The notes: a model not told the origin generated them from the letters alone. 64,000 bases of DNA from Alteromonas macleodii ATCC 27126 (GCF_000172635.2 NC_018632.1:3844001-3908000), one strand, 5' to 3'; positions 23,732-34,260 are shown, counted from the first letter of the stretch. Numbers and translations: made by a program.

Positions 23732-23757
23732 GGGGTCAGAGTACATTTCTTGCCCCT
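23732..23757 (+). repeat. GGGGTCAGAGTAC element upstream of lysR
   Basis: GGGGTCAGAGTAC (23732-23744) is followed by CATTTCTTGCCCC, so the outer GGGG and CCCC can pair. It lies in the 196-bp intergenic region between the ABC gene and the LysR gene. Confidence 0.75.
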
Positions 23758-23788
23758 AGTACCTTAATAATCGAGTGCTTGTTGAAGT

Positions 23789-24679
23789 ATGCATCACCTA
23801 AACTACCATCATTTATATTATTTCTATCTTGTTGCCCGTGAGGGTAGCATTGCGAAAGCCGCTAAATTACTCCACGTTACCCCGCAAACCGTAAGCGGGC
23901 AACTAAGCACCTTCGAAAATCAGCTAGGTTATTCTCTCTTTGATAGAATAAATAAGCGCCTATACCTGAACGCGCGAGGTAAAGTAAGTTATCAGTATGC
24001 CAGCGAAATATTTCATAAAGGCAATCAACTAGCTGAAATACTTAACAATAGCGATGAAGTGAATACGAAAGAATTTGTGATAGGTATTACTAATGGTATT
24101 CCAAAAGTGCTTTTTTACGACTTTGTGCATGCCACCATGCGTAGGTTTTCACAGGTTAAATACGTGATAAAAGAGGATAGCTTCGACGGTTTGTTGAAAG
24201 AACTCGCCATTAACGCCATCGATTTCATTCTAGCAGACAGAGGCATAGCCCCTGGTACACAAATAAGCGCCAATAGTTTTTTCTTGGGCGAAAGTTCGTT
24301 GAGCTTCTTTGCTAGAGCACCGCTTACTGAAGAACAGACTTTTCCAGAGTGTTTAAATCAAATGCCGTTGCTAATTCAGGGTAATACTTCAGGAATACGG
24401 CAAGCACTTACAAGTTGGCTTGAGACAGAACAGCTGTACCCTAAAGTTGTAGCCGAATTTGACGATACTGCTTTGCTCAAACTTTTTGGCAGCGAAGACT
24501 TCGGTGTTTTCTGCGCACCATCGGCAATTTCAAAGCACGTAGAAGAGCAATATGGCGTGCACTGTATTGGTAACGCAAGCACACTAAATGAGAGATACTA
24601 TGCCATTACTGGCAAAAGCCGTGCTGACTACACTATTAGTGAGGCAATCGTAGAAGCCGCTCGCGGAATTCTAGCCTAG
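23789..24679 (+). CDS. LysR-family transcriptional regulator (NhaR-like)
   Basis: The 296-residue regulator starts MHHLNYHHLYYFYLVAREGS, with the winged helix-turn-helix IAKAAKLLHVTPQTVSGQLSTFE (about 20-42), in the style of NhaR rather than ordinary LysR proteins. The effector-binding domain spans about 90-290 (EFVIGITNGIPKVLFYDFVH). NhaR proteins activate nhaA in response to sodium; here the regulator is divergent from the ABC-HlyD-TolC operon, which makes that operon the likely target. The 196-bp gap would hold both promoters. A GGGGTCAGAGTAC element lies on each side of the gene in the same orientation. Confidence 0.88.
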   Translation: MHHLNYHHLYYFYLVAREGSIAKAAKLLHVTPQTVSGQLSTFENQLGYSLFDRINKRLYLNARGKVSYQYASEIFHKGNQLAEILNNSDEVNTKEFVIGITNGIPKVLFYDFVHATMRRFSQVKYVIKEDSFDGLLKELAINAIDFILADRGIAPGTQISANSFFLGESSLSFFARAPLTEEQTFPECLNQMPLLIQGNTSGIRQALTSWLETEQLYPKVVAEFDDTALLKLFGSEDFGVFCAPSAISKHVEEQYGVHCIGNASTLNERYYAITGKSRADYTISEAIVEAARGILA

Positions 24680-24690
24680 TGCACTTAATG

Positions 24691-24720
24691 GTGGGGTCAG
24701 AGTACATTTTCTGCCCCCAC
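24691..24720. repeat. GGGGTCAGAGTAC element with pairing ends, between convergent genes
   Basis: GTGGGG at 24691 pairs with CCCCAC at 24715-24720; the core GGGGTCAGAGTAC is at 24693-24705. It lies between lysR and the convergent YkgJ-type gene and could also act as a terminator hairpin. Confidence 0.7.
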
Positions 24721-24725
24721 TTAAT

Positions 24726-25400
24726 TTAAGCAGCAACACCACCGTCTATATCTTGAGCATAAAAATTCAGTGTTAGAATTTTTTCTAACACAAAACGTAG
24801 TGCGTCATTAATAGGAATAAGTCTTTCCCCCAATTCATAATCTATTTGAGCAAGTTTTTGTCTGCCTTCTGCGATCATTGGCGGCTTTGTCGATGTAACT
24901 CGAACCTCACTATTTGCGGCAATATCATCCACTAATCGCTTTTCAAAGATATCTAAATGCTGTGGCTGTATAGCAATCAGCGCGGCCGCATACTTCTCTG
25001 GTACAGCTTGCTTAATTGGTTTACACACCGAAAGTGTGGCTTCGCCAGATTTGGTTTTATAACCTGCTGCACCGAACATACGGCAAATGCCAGGTCGGTA
25101 TTCGTAAATTCCGCAGTAGCCTTCTTTACCGTCCAAACTTAAGCGTTGATATTGTTTACAGGCGAAGCCGCTGTAGTTGTCTAGCTCGTCAAACTCCTGT
25201 TCAGCCCGTCCTGTATCAAACAGATGAAGTGCTAAAGGCAGCATCTCCAATGGCGACACTTCAATGTCGGGGTTATTGCAACATGCACCACATTTCTCAA
25301 CACAGTTTAGTGACTGGCTAGATTGATATGCACTGAATTCTTGGGAAAGAGATTGGTAAACATCCATCACTTGGCTGGACAGCTCACGCAGCCTATTCAT
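24726..25400 (-). CDS. YkgJ-family cysteine-cluster protein
   Basis: The 224-residue cytosolic protein has the family signature CVEKCGACCNNPDIEVSPLE (about residues 33-52) followed by CKQY, YCGIYEYRPGICRMFG and CKPI, that is eight or more conserved Cys that bind zinc or an iron-sulfur cluster (the family name UPF0153/YkgJ). The biochemical role of the family is not established. It is transcribed alone, convergent with lysR, with its promoter in the 500-bp gap upstream. Confidence 0.85.
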   Translation of the reverse strand: MNRLRELSSQVMDVYQSLSQEFSAYQSSQSLNCVEKCGACCNNPDIEVSPLEMLPLALHLFDTGRAEQEFDELDNYSGFACKQYQRLSLDGKEGYCGIYEYRPGICRMFGAAGYKTKSGEATLSVCKPIKQAVPEKYAAALIAIQPQHLDIFEKRLVDDIAANSEVRVTSTKPPMIAEGRQKLAQIDYELGERLIPINDALRFVLEKILTLNFYAQDIDGGVAA

Positions 25401-25899
25401 AACGACTCCGCTAATAAAAGCAAACTAAAACAAATACATGATCATGCTGGTGTAATGTAATAGGTAGCATGAACTCAACATTCTGATTATTGATTTTGGT
25501 AACCAAATTGACAGATCGTACTGGAGGAAGAAATGTACTCTGACCCCAATATTTTAAAGCATGCTTCTTCCCCGCCGGGTGTGCGTAAGCTTGAGGCTTA
25601 ATGGCAGGGGTTGAATTGATGCGGATTCTATTTTGAATTTTGGGATTTGGGAAGTTTTTTGTGAATGGTCTTTGATGATAAGAGCAATACAGCGATGTGG
25701 ACACAGTAGGTATAACAGATATGTATGGCTTGTAGTGAAAAAATTTTGGTCGATACCCGTTTTTAATATGGTGGATGAACACTTTCCTGCGTACGGGATA
25801 AAATTAATTAACGCATTAACAGAATGGTTCTGTGGGTATTTTGGTGATAAATATACGTTGGCGCTAGCTTTAATGCACTAGCGCCATTACTTCACTGAA
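25401..25899. other. intergenic region with one GGGGTCAGAGTAC copy and no convincing gene
   Basis: A 499-bp gap between two minus-strand genes. It holds an inverted copy of the element (GTACTCTGACCCC, 25535-25547), the probable promoter of the YkgJ-type gene near its left end, and a stem-loop near its right end. A 123-codon open frame on the minus strand (25411-25782) crosses the repeat, has biased composition and no ribosome-binding site, and is not called. Confidence 0.6.
25860..25885 (-). terminator. stem-loop after the lipoprotein gene
   Basis: GGCGCTAG (25860-25867) pairs with CTAGCGCC (25878-25885) around a 10-base loop, 15 bp past the stop codon of the lipoprotein. There is no strong U-run, so termination efficiency is uncertain. 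Confidence 0.5.
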
Positions 25900-28272
25900 C
25901 TATCGAGCTATCAACTCCGAAGAAAACGACAGAGCAATGCCAGCTGGGCTTTCAGGCGCGCTTAAACTACCTACGTCTGTATTTTCCCAAAATTCAGGAT
26001 ATTGTTCTTCAAGGTTCAATTTAAAGGTGAAACTCAAACGAGGGAGTATGTTGAAAACAAAATCGTCAGAATCAGTATACTCATCATTATAAGCAACCTT
26101 ATTAGCCTGCATTTCAAGTATTGTAACAACACCTTCTTGCTTTGAGCCCAGTAATTTCCAAGTGTATTCTCTGTTGAAAGTAAACGCGTTACTTTCGCGT
26201 AACCCAATGATGTTGACCTCGTTGTCGTCTGCGGTCCATTGGAAGTTATAAAGTTCACGATCTCCTACAAAGTATGGCTCTTCCATATGGGAATAAATTC
26301 TCCCAGCCGTACCGTCCGCGTAAAAGTAATAAGCAAATAAGTCATCGGGTAACGGTACACCGTCTACGAAAAGTGCTTCATTGTAAGAAGACATCCAAAC
26401 ATTAGGTAATGAGCTCTCTATGCTGAAGTCTTCGGCCAACTCATAGTCTATGGCGTGCATATCGCCAGTGTATTTAATCGCTACGCCATCATTGTCAAAT
26501 TCATAAAGCGCCAGCACGAAATTATTCTGCGCTTTAAAGGGCGTAACTGTGAAAGACATATCTTCCAATTCAATGTCTATAACACCATCATTTAGCTGCC
26601 ATGTTCCTTGCACATCAAAAACAAGAGACGTAAAGGTATTATCATCTTTAAATGTGAACTGGTCGTTCAAAATACCAACTTCAGTACGCTCATCTTCATT
26701 TAAGTAGTCTTTGTCATACGTATAACTTCCCTGATAAGCAAATACCCAAGGTGATGCAAGCAGGTCTTCCTCGGTTACGGTAAACGTAGATGCTGTGGTG
26801 TCGGTGTACTTAACGTCGCTGGTAGTTTCGTAGGTGGTAGTAAAAGTTGGTTTATCTTGTATGTCATCCATCGGTGTGATGGAAAGCTCAGTGGTAGTTG
26901 TTAACACAGCAAGTGCGTGACCGCCGGATTGTGTTAGCAATTCTATACGCTCGCCCACTGTGGTTCGCTCTGTTTTCCAATACTCAATGCCATATTCATG
27001 AACATAACTAAGAATCTCCGAAGCTGTTTCTTCATCAAATCGATCATAGATTTCTTCGTCAAGAAACACAAAATAAGCTATGAGTGATTCATCAAGCTCA
27101 TCAATAACTAAGTTTCCGTCTACAACACTCCAGTTAAATTCATCTGAATAAATATTAAATGCATTTTCCGCAGACGTTTTTGCGCCGCTACCGTCCGCGT
27201 TGAACGTATACGCTGTCATGCCCTTGCCAGCTTGCTGCTCTGAATGGTAGTAAGTCGCAAAAACCGCACCCGCAATGTCGGCATTTACGAAATTTTGCTG
27301 TAACGATTCATCTTCGAGAGTTTCTGCTCGGGCAGCATTAATTGCTTCCACATAAGCCTCGTCATAAGTACCGTCTTCGTTTAACAGTCCCATGCTATCA
27401 ACATACTTTCGGATGGTGCTTAGCGCATCGACTAGGCTTCCAGTAAAAAACGACAAGGTGCTCATACCTTCAGGAACCGAGAACTCGCTATTATCAGCAA
27501 GAACTTTTATGAAGCTGGCCAATCCTAAAACCTTTTCGAAGTCCACTTCACTTGCAAACGTATCGAAGCTTCCCTCGCCGCCGTTCTCTTTATACTCCGA
27601 ATAAAGTACATCCATAGCCGTACTTAAATGAGTTATCTTGCCTGCAGGAAATAGATCGCTGTTAAGTTCATCGGTATTATTTTCGATGCTAAGGTTACGC
27701 ATCGTAGTGAAGTCACCGACTCGTGATGATAGCGTTACATGGGCTTGTTCTTCCGTGCCCACTGCATTAAGAATTAAATCGCCGGGCGCAGCACTTACAG
27801 TAATAGGAAGCGTGAATCGACCATCCGCGCCGGCCTGCACGGAAGCAATTACATTTCCACCTGCATCGAGCGCGCTCACCTCTGCATTCGCTAAAGGCGC
27901 ATCGGTTGCAATACTCGAAATAGAAATAGACTGTTGATTCGTGATTGTAATCGTTGAACTTACTGTGTTTTCACCGTCAGTTACATCGTATGAAAAACTG
28001 ACTTCGCCCATCGCCAACGCTGTAGGTGTGTACACTATCTCATTATTGATGATAGCGGCTTCACCGACATCTGGCACTCCAACTGCCGATATAGTTAAAG
28101 CATCGCCGTCAGGATCGGCATCATTCGCAAGTGCATCAATAGATACTGCGTCACCATTGAGTGTAACCGCGGAGTCAGCGACCAGCACTGGTAGTTGGTT
28201 GTTGTCGTCGGAACCGCCACAGGCAGCAAGAAGAGTTGAACTAACGGCAATAGCAATAATGCTTTTGTTCAT
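25900..28272 (-). CDS. large surface lipoprotein with Ig-like domain
   Basis: The 790-residue product has a lipoprotein signal (LLAACGGSDDNN, lipidated Cys18). Residues about 25-110 are a cadherin/VCBS-like Ig domain (VSIDALANDADPDGDALTIS ... VSFSYDVTDGENTVSSTITI), and 115-180 resemble a carboxypeptidase-regulatory-like beta-sandwich (LANAEVSALDAGGNVIASVQ). The rest is Asp/Glu/Thr-rich with repeated short strand segments such as TAYTFNADGSGAKTSAENAF and FYADGTAGRIYSHM, a pattern of repeated beta-hairpins with G-x-G turns. It is acidic and probably displayed on the outer membrane. Function is unknown. It lies alone between the export operon and the polysaccharide locus. Confidence 0.72.
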   Translation of the reverse strand: MNKSIIAIAVSSTLLAACGGSDDNNQLPVLVADSAVTLNGDAVSIDALANDADPDGDALTISAVGVPDVGEAAIINNEIVYTPTALAMGEVSFSYDVTDGENTVSSTITITNQQSISISSIATDAPLANAEVSALDAGGNVIASVQAGADGRFTLPITVSAAPGDLILNAVGTEEQAHVTLSSRVGDFTTMRNLSIENNTDELNSDLFPAGKITHLSTAMDVLYSEYKENGGEGSFDTFASEVDFEKVLGLASFIKVLADNSEFSVPEGMSTLSFFTGSLVDALSTIRKYVDSMGLLNEDGTYDEAYVEAINAARAETLEDESLQQNFVNADIAGAVFATYYHSEQQAGKGMTAYTFNADGSGAKTSAENAFNIYSDEFNWSVVDGNLVIDELDESLIAYFVFLDEEIYDRFDEETASEILSYVHEYGIEYWKTERTTVGERIELLTQSGGHALAVLTTTTELSITPMDDIQDKPTFTTTYETTSDVKYTDTTASTFTVTEEDLLASPWVFAYQGSYTYDKDYLNEDERTEVGILNDQFTFKDDNTFTSLVFDVQGTWQLNDGVIDIELEDMSFTVTPFKAQNNFVLALYEFDNDGVAIKYTGDMHAIDYELAEDFSIESSLPNVWMSSYNEALFVDGVPLPDDLFAYYFYADGTAGRIYSHMEEPYFVGDRELYNFQWTADDNEVNIIGLRESNAFTFNREYTWKLLGSKQEGVVTILEMQANKVAYNDEYTDSDDFVFNILPRLSFTFKLNLEEQYPEFWENTDVGSLSAPESPAGIALSFSSELIAR

Positions 28273-28434
28273 TTTGAACGTCCTTATTCTAGTTTTTATA
28301 TATTTGACTTCGCCACGAAGCGAAACTGAGTGGTTATATTAGCGTAAAGAGAAGCATAATAGGAAGAAAGTTAACGTTAAAATTGCACCAACACTGAGCA
28401 TAAAATAACTTTTGATATTGCCACAGGATGGTGA

Positions 28435-28458
28435 GGTTCAGAGTACCTACTCTGAACC
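28435..28458 (-). terminator. perfect hairpin built from an inverted pair of the repeat motif
   Basis: GGTTCAGAGTA (28435-28445) and TACTCTGAACC (28448-28458) form an 11-bp perfect inverted repeat with a two-base centre, just past the ugd stop. It is a variant of the GGGGTCAGAGTAC element in which two copies face each other, and probably acts as the 3' end of the polysaccharide operon. Confidence 0.6.
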
Positions 28459-28469
28459 CACATTCTGAA

Positions 28470-29657
28470 TTAGTCGGCGTTAAACAAGTCGCGACTGTAT
28501 ACTTTATCTAGTACGTCTTCGATATCGCCCGTAACACGGTTGGCTACGATAACGTCAGAAATTTTCTTAAACTCTTCTAAGTCGTTTACTACGCGTGAAT
28601 TAAAGAAATCTTCTTCCTTAAGCACCGGCTCGTAGACTACAACTTCAATACCTTTCGCCTTAATACGTTTCATAATGCCTTGAATAGCACTTGCACGGAA
28701 GTTATCAGAACCAGACTTCATGATAAGGCGATAGATACCAACAATCTTGGGGCCACGGCTTACAATTGAATCGGCGATAAAATCTTTACGCGTACGGTTA
28801 GCATCTACAATGGCCTGAATCATATTATTAGGCACTTCGCTGTAGTTAGCTAGTAACTGTTTGGTATCTTTTGGTAAGCAATAACCACCGTAACCGAAGC
28901 TTGGATTGTTGTAATGATTACCGATACGCGGGTCTAAGCCCACACCTTCAATGATCTGCTTGGTGTCTAGGCCATTACGCTCTGCATAGCTATCTAGTTC
29001 GTTAAAGTACGCAACGCGCATTGCCAAGTACGTGTTGGCGAAAAGTTTAATGGCTTCAGCCTCAGTACTGTCGGTGAATAAAACATCGATGTTCTCTTTT
29101 ATTGCACCTTGCTGAAGCAGCTTTGCGAAAACCTCCGCGCGCTCACTACGCTCACCTACGATAATACGGCTTGGGTAAAGGTTGTCGTAAAGTGCTTTCC
29201 CTTCACGCAAAAATTCAGGCGAAAAGATAATATTGTCAGAACCAAAACGAGCTTTTGCATCTTTAGTAAAGCCTACCGGTACAGTCGATTTTACAATCAT
29301 TACAGCATCAGGATTAATTTCCATCACAGTTTTGATAACTGCCTCTACACTACCGGTGTTAAAGTAGTTAGTTTGAGGGTCGTAATCGGTTGGCGTTGCA
29401 ATAACAACATAGTCGGCATCTTTATAAGCAACTTGCGCATCTAACGTGGCTTCAAGGTTAAGCTCTTTTGTTGTTAGGTATTCTGAAATTTCTTTGTCTT
29501 CAATAGGAGACGTTTTGTTATTTAGCATTTCAACTTTTTCGGGTACCAAGTCGACTGCTTTCACTTCATTGTGCTGTGCAAGTAGTACTGCATTTGAAAG
29601 CCCTACATAACCCGTACCTGCTACTGCTATTTTGTACTTAGCTAACGTACTTTCCAT
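28470..29657 (-). CDS. ugd: UDP-glucose 6-dehydrogenase
   Basis: The 395-residue enzyme oxidises UDP-glucose to UDP-glucuronate with two NAD+. The Rossmann motif [17 protein letters not shown] is at residues about 11-27, the Lys of KSTVPVGFT follows, and the catalytic Cys lies in [14 protein letters not shown] (about 264-277). The length and this segment match the E. coli Ugd type. It is the last gene of the polysaccharide locus but is separated from rmlB by a terminator and a 296-bp gap, so it probably has its own promoter. Confidence 0.94.
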   Translation of the reverse strand: MESTLAKYKIAVAGTGYVGLSNAVLLAQHNEVKAVDLVPEKVEMLNNKTSPIEDKEISEYLTTKELNLEATLDAQVAYKDADYVVIATPTDYDPQTNYFNTGSVEAVIKTVMEINPDAVMIVKSTVPVGFTKDAKARFGSDNIIFSPEFLREGKALYDNLYPSRIIVGERSERAEVFAKLLQQGAIKENIDVLFTDSTEAEAIKLFANTYLAMRVAYFNELDSYAERNGLDTKQIIEGVGLDPRIGNHYNNPSFGYGGYCLPKDTKQLLANYSEVPNNMIQAIVDANRTRKDFIADSIVSRGPKIVGIYRLIMKSGSDNFRASAIQGIMKRIKAKGIEVVVYEPVLKEEDFFNSRVVNDLEEFKKISDVIVANRVTGDIEDVLDKVYSRDLFNAD

Positions 29658-29905
29658 TTACTGTTTCTCCAATCCTATTAACTATCAGCGATAGAAATAA
29701 TTACTAAAATATTCTCGTTATATATTGCCAGAGTTTTTTGAAAATCTCATGAACAGTGCATCATAAAGGTGCTTGATTCACAGAAACTCTAGTGAGTCGG
29801 TGAGTTTCAGTCTAAAACTATCATTTCAACATAAAGCCTAAGCGCCATATTGCTTAGAAAGCAACAATCACACCACTAAGTGAATATTTTATCCAAAATA
29901 AAAAA

Positions 29906-29930
29906 CCCCAGTTAACATAGTAAACTGGGG
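29906..29930 (-). terminator. intrinsic terminator after rmlB
   Basis: CCCCAGTT (29906-29913) pairs with AACTGGGG (29923-29930). Read on the minus strand the hairpin is followed by a T-run (complement of 29898-29905). Confidence 0.88.
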
Positions 29931-29953
29931 CTCCAAAAAATATAATTCTCTAA

Positions 29954-31036
29954 CTAGCTTCCGGTACCTAATCGCTCGCCTTGGTAACTGCCGTCAAGAA
30001 CTGCTTTCCACCAGCCTTCGTTTGCTAAGTACCACTCTACGGTTTTACGAATACCACTTTCGAACGTTTCTTGTGGCTTCCAGCCAAGCTCACGTTCAAT
30101 TTTGCTTGCATCAATTGCATAGCGCATGTCGTGGCCTGGGCGGTCTTGAACGTAAGTAATTTGCTCAGCGTATTTGGTATCTTTTGGCTTAACTTCATCT
30201 AGAATTGAACAGATAGTTTGCACCACTTCAATGTTCTGCTTTTCGTTGTGGCCACCAATGTTGTAGGTTTCACCAATTTCACCATTAAGTGCAACCACAA
30301 CTAATGCTCGTGCATGGTCTTCAACATACAACCAGTCACGAATTTGGTTGCCCTTGCCATATACAGGCAATGGCTTACCCGCTAGTGCATTTAGAATAAC
30401 TAGCGGAATAAGTTTTTCTGGGAAGTGATAAGGGCCGTAATTGTTTGAGCAGTTAGTTACAAGCGTTGGCAGCTTGTATGTGCGCAGCCACGAACGCACT
30501 AGCTGATCTGAACTTGCTTTACTTGCTGAGTAAGGCGAGCTAGGTGCATATGGCGTAGTTTCCGTAAAGAGTGGAAGCTCCGTTCCCGGTTCAACTTCAT
30601 CTGGGTGAGGAAGGTCGCCGTATACTTCGTCTGTAGAAATATGATGGAACTTAAATCCTGCTTTTTTATCGCCTTCAAGTGCTGACCAATATGCTCTTGC
30701 TTGTTCAAGCAACGTGTATGTGCCCACAACGTTAGTTTGAATAAACTCACCTGGCCCATCAATAGAGCGGTCTACATGAGACTCTGCCGCAAGGTGCATA
30801 ATGATATCTGGCTGGTGCGTATTAAACACTCGCTTTACTTCTTCAGCATCACAAATATCAACTTGTTCAAAGCTATAGCGGTCGCTGTCTGAAACAGGTG
30901 TTAGTGACTCTAAGTTACCCGCATAGGTTAGCTTATCTAAATTAACCACTGTGTGGTCAGTGTCGTTTATAAGATGGCGAACTACTGCAGAACCAATAAA
31001 GCCCGCGCCACCTGTTACTAAAATTGTTTTACTCAT
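29954..31036 (-). CDS. rmlB: dTDP-glucose 4,6-dehydratase
   Basis: The 360-residue SDR enzyme makes dTDP-4-keto-6-deoxyglucose, the second step of dTDP-L-rhamnose synthesis. The NAD motif [15 protein letters not shown] is at the N-terminus, the catalytic TDEVYGDL at about 132-139 with the Tyr/Lys pair in YSASKASS (about 167-174). It is the last of four contiguous rml genes (rmlA, rmlC, rmlD, rmlB in transcription order) that together make dTDP-rhamnose for the polysaccharide. Confidence 0.96.
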   Translation of the reverse strand: MSKTILVTGGAGFIGSAVVRHLINDTDHTVVNLDKLTYAGNLESLTPVSDSDRYSFEQVDICDAEEVKRVFNTHQPDIIMHLAAESHVDRSIDGPGEFIQTNVVGTYTLLEQARAYWSALEGDKKAGFKFHHISTDEVYGDLPHPDEVEPGTELPLFTETTPYAPSSPYSASKASSDQLVRSWLRTYKLPTLVTNCSNNYGPYHFPEKLIPLVILNALAGKPLPVYGKGNQIRDWLYVEDHARALVVVALNGEIGETYNIGGHNEKQNIEVVQTICSILDEVKPKDTKYAEQITYVQDRPGHDMRYAIDASKIERELGWKPQETFESGIRKTVEWYLANEGWWKAVLDGSYQGERLGTGS

Positions 31037-31073
31037 TTTCTTTTTACCAAAAGTATAATCTTGTTCTTGTCGC

Positions 31074-31943
31074 TTACGCTTTCAATTCGTCTAGCATGCT
31101 GGCTAATTGCTTACGCCAGTGCGTGGGCTTACACGCCGCAAACGCCTCGCGTGCGGACTGCTTGTCTAACACACTGTAATGAGGGCGTTTTGCAGGTGTT
31201 GGATATTGGCTAGACGGTATAGGTAACACTGGAACTGATTTATCTAGCAAGCCTTTCTCAACACCTAATTCTTGAATAGCTAGCGCAAAGTCGTACCAAC
31301 TTGCTACGCCTTCATCAGTCCAGTGATACACGCCACTGGTTTTATTCAAAGCGGCAGTAACACAAACTTCAGCTAACCCTTTAGCCCATGTAGGCGTTCC
31401 AATTTGATCATCTATTACGCCCAACTGAGGTTTATCAGCCATCAAACGCAGCATGGTTTTCACGAAGTTATTACCATGAGACGAGTAAACCCAAGCTGTG
31501 CGAATTAGACAGCTAGCATCTGGCAGTATTTCAAGCAGCGCTTTTTCGCCTTCTGCTTTTGATTTGCCATAAGCACCTTGTGGTTCAATGGTGTCGTCAG
31601 TTAAATAAGGTGAACCTTTATGACCGTTAAATACATAGTCAGTAGACACATGCACCATGAAGGCGCCGTTAGCTTTACAGAAGTTTGCTAAGTTTTTAAC
31701 GGCTAGCGTATTAATAGCATTACACGCCTCGGTATCTTCTTCTGCTTTATCAACAGCTGTATAGGCCGATGCGTTTATTACAACTTCAGCCGATAGAGGC
31801 GATAGCGTTTCTTCAATATTAGAGGCACTCGTAATATCAATATCATCACGCCCCAAAAACGAAACTTGATGCTCGCTATTTTCTAGTTCACGAGAAAGCT
31901 CAAATGCTAACTGCCCAGACTTTCCTATAATTACAATATTCAT
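31074..31943 (-). CDS. rmlD: dTDP-4-dehydrorhamnose reductase
   Basis: The 289-residue NADPH enzyme performs the last step of dTDP-L-rhamnose synthesis. The motif [15 protein letters not shown] is an atypical but recognisable GxxGxxG for RmlD, with [14 protein letters not shown] at about 106-119, YGKSKAEGE containing the catalytic Tyr-x-x-x-Lys, and [18 protein letters not shown] (about 148-165). It lies between rmlC and rmlB. Confidence 0.95.
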   Translation of the reverse strand: MNIVIIGKSGQLAFELSRELENSEHQVSFLGRDDIDITSASNIEETLSPLSAEVVINASAYTAVDKAEEDTEACNAINTLAVKNLANFCKANGAFMVHVSTDYVFNGHKGSPYLTDDTIEPQGAYGKSKAEGEKALLEILPDASCLIRTAWVYSSHGNNFVKTMLRLMADKPQLGVIDDQIGTPTWAKGLAEVCVTAALNKTSGVYHWTDEGVASWYDFALAIQELGVEKGLLDKSVPVLPIPSSQYPTPAKRPHYSVLDKQSAREAFAACKPTHWRKQLASMLDELKA

Positions 31944-32001
31944 TAATCGCTAATACCTAGTAAAACACCAATAAAAAGCCAGTGAAAAAAATCAATGACA
32001 A

Positions 32002-32547
32002 TTAAAACGTAGGTGCGTTAACAAATGCCAAGCCCGCCTCATCTTTACCTGATAAAGAAGGCTTCTCACCATTTACTAATGGCCAGTCGATATTCAATGT
32101 AGGGTCGTCATACTTCACTGATATTTCAGATTCCGGGTGATAATAATCTGTGCACTTATACACGAACTCCGCTGATTCACTGGTTACATAAAAACCGTGA
32201 GCAAAGCCCGCAGGCACCCATAACTGGCGTTTGTTCTCGGCCGATAAGGTCACCCCAACCCACTTTCCGTAAGTAGGGGAGTCTTTACGCATGTCTACGG
32301 CTACATCGTATACTTCACCGCTAACTACACGTACTAATTTGCCTTGGGTTTGCTCCATTTGATAATGAAGGCCGCGAAGGATACCTTGACTAGATTTAGA
32401 ATGGTTATCCTGAACAAAATCTACATCTGCGCACTCTTTCTTGAACCAGTCGGTGCGAAAGGTTTCTAGAAAAAAACCTCGCTCGTCACCAAATACTTTA
32501 GGCTCGATGATTTTTACATCAGGGATGTCTGTTTTAATTACTTGCAT
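32002..32547 (-). CDS. rmlC: dTDP-4-dehydrorhamnose 3,5-epimerase
   Basis: The 181-residue cupin-fold enzyme epimerises C3 and C5 of the 4-keto sugar. Signatures are FGDERGFFLETFR, the active-site His in GILRGLHYQ, and VVSGEVYDVAVDMRKDSPTY, followed by WVPAGFAHGFYV. The length is normal. It sits between rmlA and rmlD. Confidence 0.96.
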   Translation of the reverse strand: MQVIKTDIPDVKIIEPKVFGDERGFFLETFRTDWFKKECADVDFVQDNHSKSSQGILRGLHYQMEQTQGKLVRVVSGEVYDVAVDMRKDSPTYGKWVGVTLSAENKRQLWVPAGFAHGFYVTSESAEFVYKCTDYYHPESEISVKYDDPTLNIDWPLVNGEKPSLSGKDEAGLAFVNAPTF

Positions 32548-32622
32548 TTACTTTCCGTACAAACTGGCAATTTAAAATAAGAAGAAAGGTGGCAGTGCCA
32601 CCTTTTAGAATTTGATATGAAG

Positions 32623-33510
32623 CTAGATCTTAACTCTATCGTTAATCACTTTAAGCAGGTAATCGCCATAACCACTCTTCTTTAATGGTGCCGCAAGCTT
32701 TTCAAGCTGCTCAGCGTTGATATAGCCCATTCTGTAGGCTACTTCTTCTGGGCAACATACTTTCAACCCTTGGCGTTTTTCGATAGCCGCAACAAAGTTT
32801 GCTGCATCAAGAAGTGAGTCTAGTGTGCCCGTATCAAGCCAAGCAGAGCCTCGGCCCATTAGCTCTACTTTCAAACTTCCATCTTGAAGATATAAGTTGT
32901 TCAAGTCAGTAATTTCAAGTTCACCACGGGGTGATGGCTTAACTTCTTTAGCAAAATCGACTACGCGGTTGTCGTAGTAGTAAAGACCGGTTACGGCATA
33001 GTTTGATTTAGGAACAGCTGGCTTTTCTTCTATTGAAAGTGCATTCCAGTCATCATCAAATTCTACCACGCCGTAGCGTTCAGGGTCGTTAACGTGATAA
33101 CCAAACACCGTTGCACCATGCTCTTGCTTATACGCATTCTGCAAAGACAGTTTTAAGTCGTGGCCGTAATAAATATTATCACCAAGAACCAGTGAACAAC
33201 TATCGTTACCAATAAACTGCTCGCCTATAAGGAACGCCTGTGCCAAGCCATCTGGCGAAGGCTGAACCGCGTACTGAATGTTCATTCCTAACGCTGAGCC
33301 ATCACCGATAAGGTCGATAAATCGCTGCTGCTCTTCAGGCGTAGTGATAATGAGTACATCACGGATACCCGACATCATTAACGTGGTTAACGGATAAAAA
33401 ATCATCGGCTTGTCGTAAACAGGCATAAGCTGCTTACTTACCACCTTAGTTAACGGGTGCAAACGTGTGCCAGATCCGCCAGCTAATATTATTCCTTTTC
33501 TTGTACTCAT
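32623..33510 (-). CDS. rmlA: glucose-1-phosphate thymidylyltransferase
   Basis: The 295-residue nucleotidyltransferase joins glucose-1-phosphate and dTTP to dTDP-glucose and commits carbon to rhamnose. The nucleotide motif [20 protein letters not shown] is at residues 5-24, the [17 protein letters not shown] loop follows, and [11 protein letters not shown] and [20 protein letters not shown] are diagnostic of RmlA. It is the first of the four rml genes and comes directly after a sulfotransferase gene. Confidence 0.96.
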   Translation of the reverse strand: MSTRKGIILAGGSGTRLHPLTKVVSKQLMPVYDKPMIFYPLTTLMMSGIRDVLIITTPEEQQRFIDLIGDGSALGMNIQYAVQPSPDGLAQAFLIGEQFIGNDSCSLVLGDNIYYGHDLKLSLQNAYKQEHGATVFGYHVNDPERYGVVEFDDDWNALSIEEKPAVPKSNYAVTGLYYYDNRVVDFAKEVKPSPRGELEITDLNNLYLQDGSLKVELMGRGSAWLDTGTLDSLLDAANFVAAIEKRQGLKVCCPEEVAYRMGYINAEQLEKLAAPLKKSGYGDYLLKVINDRVKI

Positions 33511-33519
33511 GTTTTACAC

Positions 33520-34260
33520 CTATTCGCTAAATTTTTGCTTTGCCAACTCATAAAGCTCAAAATCATCTTGGTTATTTTGAACTAAAAACTCAAAGGCTTC
33601 CTCGCCAATTTCATCACGTATTTCCGCCACTTTCTCATCGATTGACTTGGAAGTATCACGCGATACGTTTTGCACCTTGGGCGCAATGTTTATACCCTCA
33701 AATCCTTCGTCAATCAGCCATGACTCAAGCTTTTGAAGTGACTCATTAAAATTCTCGACTAAGCCGACAAATGGAAGTTTTTCAACCGCCATTTTGGCTC
33801 TATCTAGCTCTGAGCCATATTGAGCGCCAAACATGTAAGCGAATCGGTCTGTATGGAAGTTCTTGCACTGCCTGTCGTAGCCAAGAGATATTCTAGTTTC
33901 AATATAACCTTTAAGCGTTGTATTTCTCGCTAGAACAGAACCAAATCCCTGTCCACCTTGCTTCTTTTCAAACGCATAGGCAGATGCGATTCTATCAATA
34001 GGATGACGAATAAATATAACGGGCAGCAGCTTTAGCTCTTGTACTTTAGGAACAGGTAACAGTGCTGTATGCGAAGAAAAGCACTTTGCATGTTTATTAC
34101 CTTCTACCCACTGTTTTACAAGTTCCCTGTTCTTAGCTGGGTTGGCTGGGAACTCTTCTGTTAACCACTCGGTTCCCGCTTCAAAGTTTTCTTTAAGCGA
34201 AGCATCTAACGAAGTGCCTGCATTTTTAAACAGGTGATAATGAAAAATAGCTTTTGTCAT
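33520..34260 (-). CDS. sulfotransferase-family protein
   Basis: About 246 residues from the ATG at 34260; a TTG 18 bp upstream is the alternative. It transfers sulfate from PAPS to a sugar hydroxyl, probably on the polysaccharide made here. The 5'-phosphosulfate loop is HLFKNAGTSLD and the 3'-phosphate-binding segment is FIRHPIDRIASAYAFEK, both typical of carbohydrate sulfotransferases. It lies between the large glycosyltransferase (16 bp or more away) and rmlA, in the same direction. Sulfated polysaccharide is common in marine bacteria; the acceptor is not known. Confidence 0.83.
   Translation of the reverse strand: MTKAIFHYHLFKNAGTSLDASLKENFEAGTEWLTEEFPANPAKNRELVKQWVEGNKHAKCFSSHTALLPVPKVQELKLLPVIFIRHPIDRIASAYAFEKKQGGQGFGSVLARNTTLKGYIETRISLGYDRQCKNFHTDRFAYMFGAQYGSELDRAKMAVEKLPFVGLVENFNESLQKLESWLIDEGFEGINIAPKVQNVSRDTSKSIDEKVAEIRDEIGEEAFEFLVQNNQDDFELYELAKQKFSE

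Noticed and set aside
25411..25782. 123-codon open frame on the minus strand in the gap before the lipoprotein
   Set aside because: It runs through a repeat element, has biased His/Pro/Lys composition and no ribosome-binding site.
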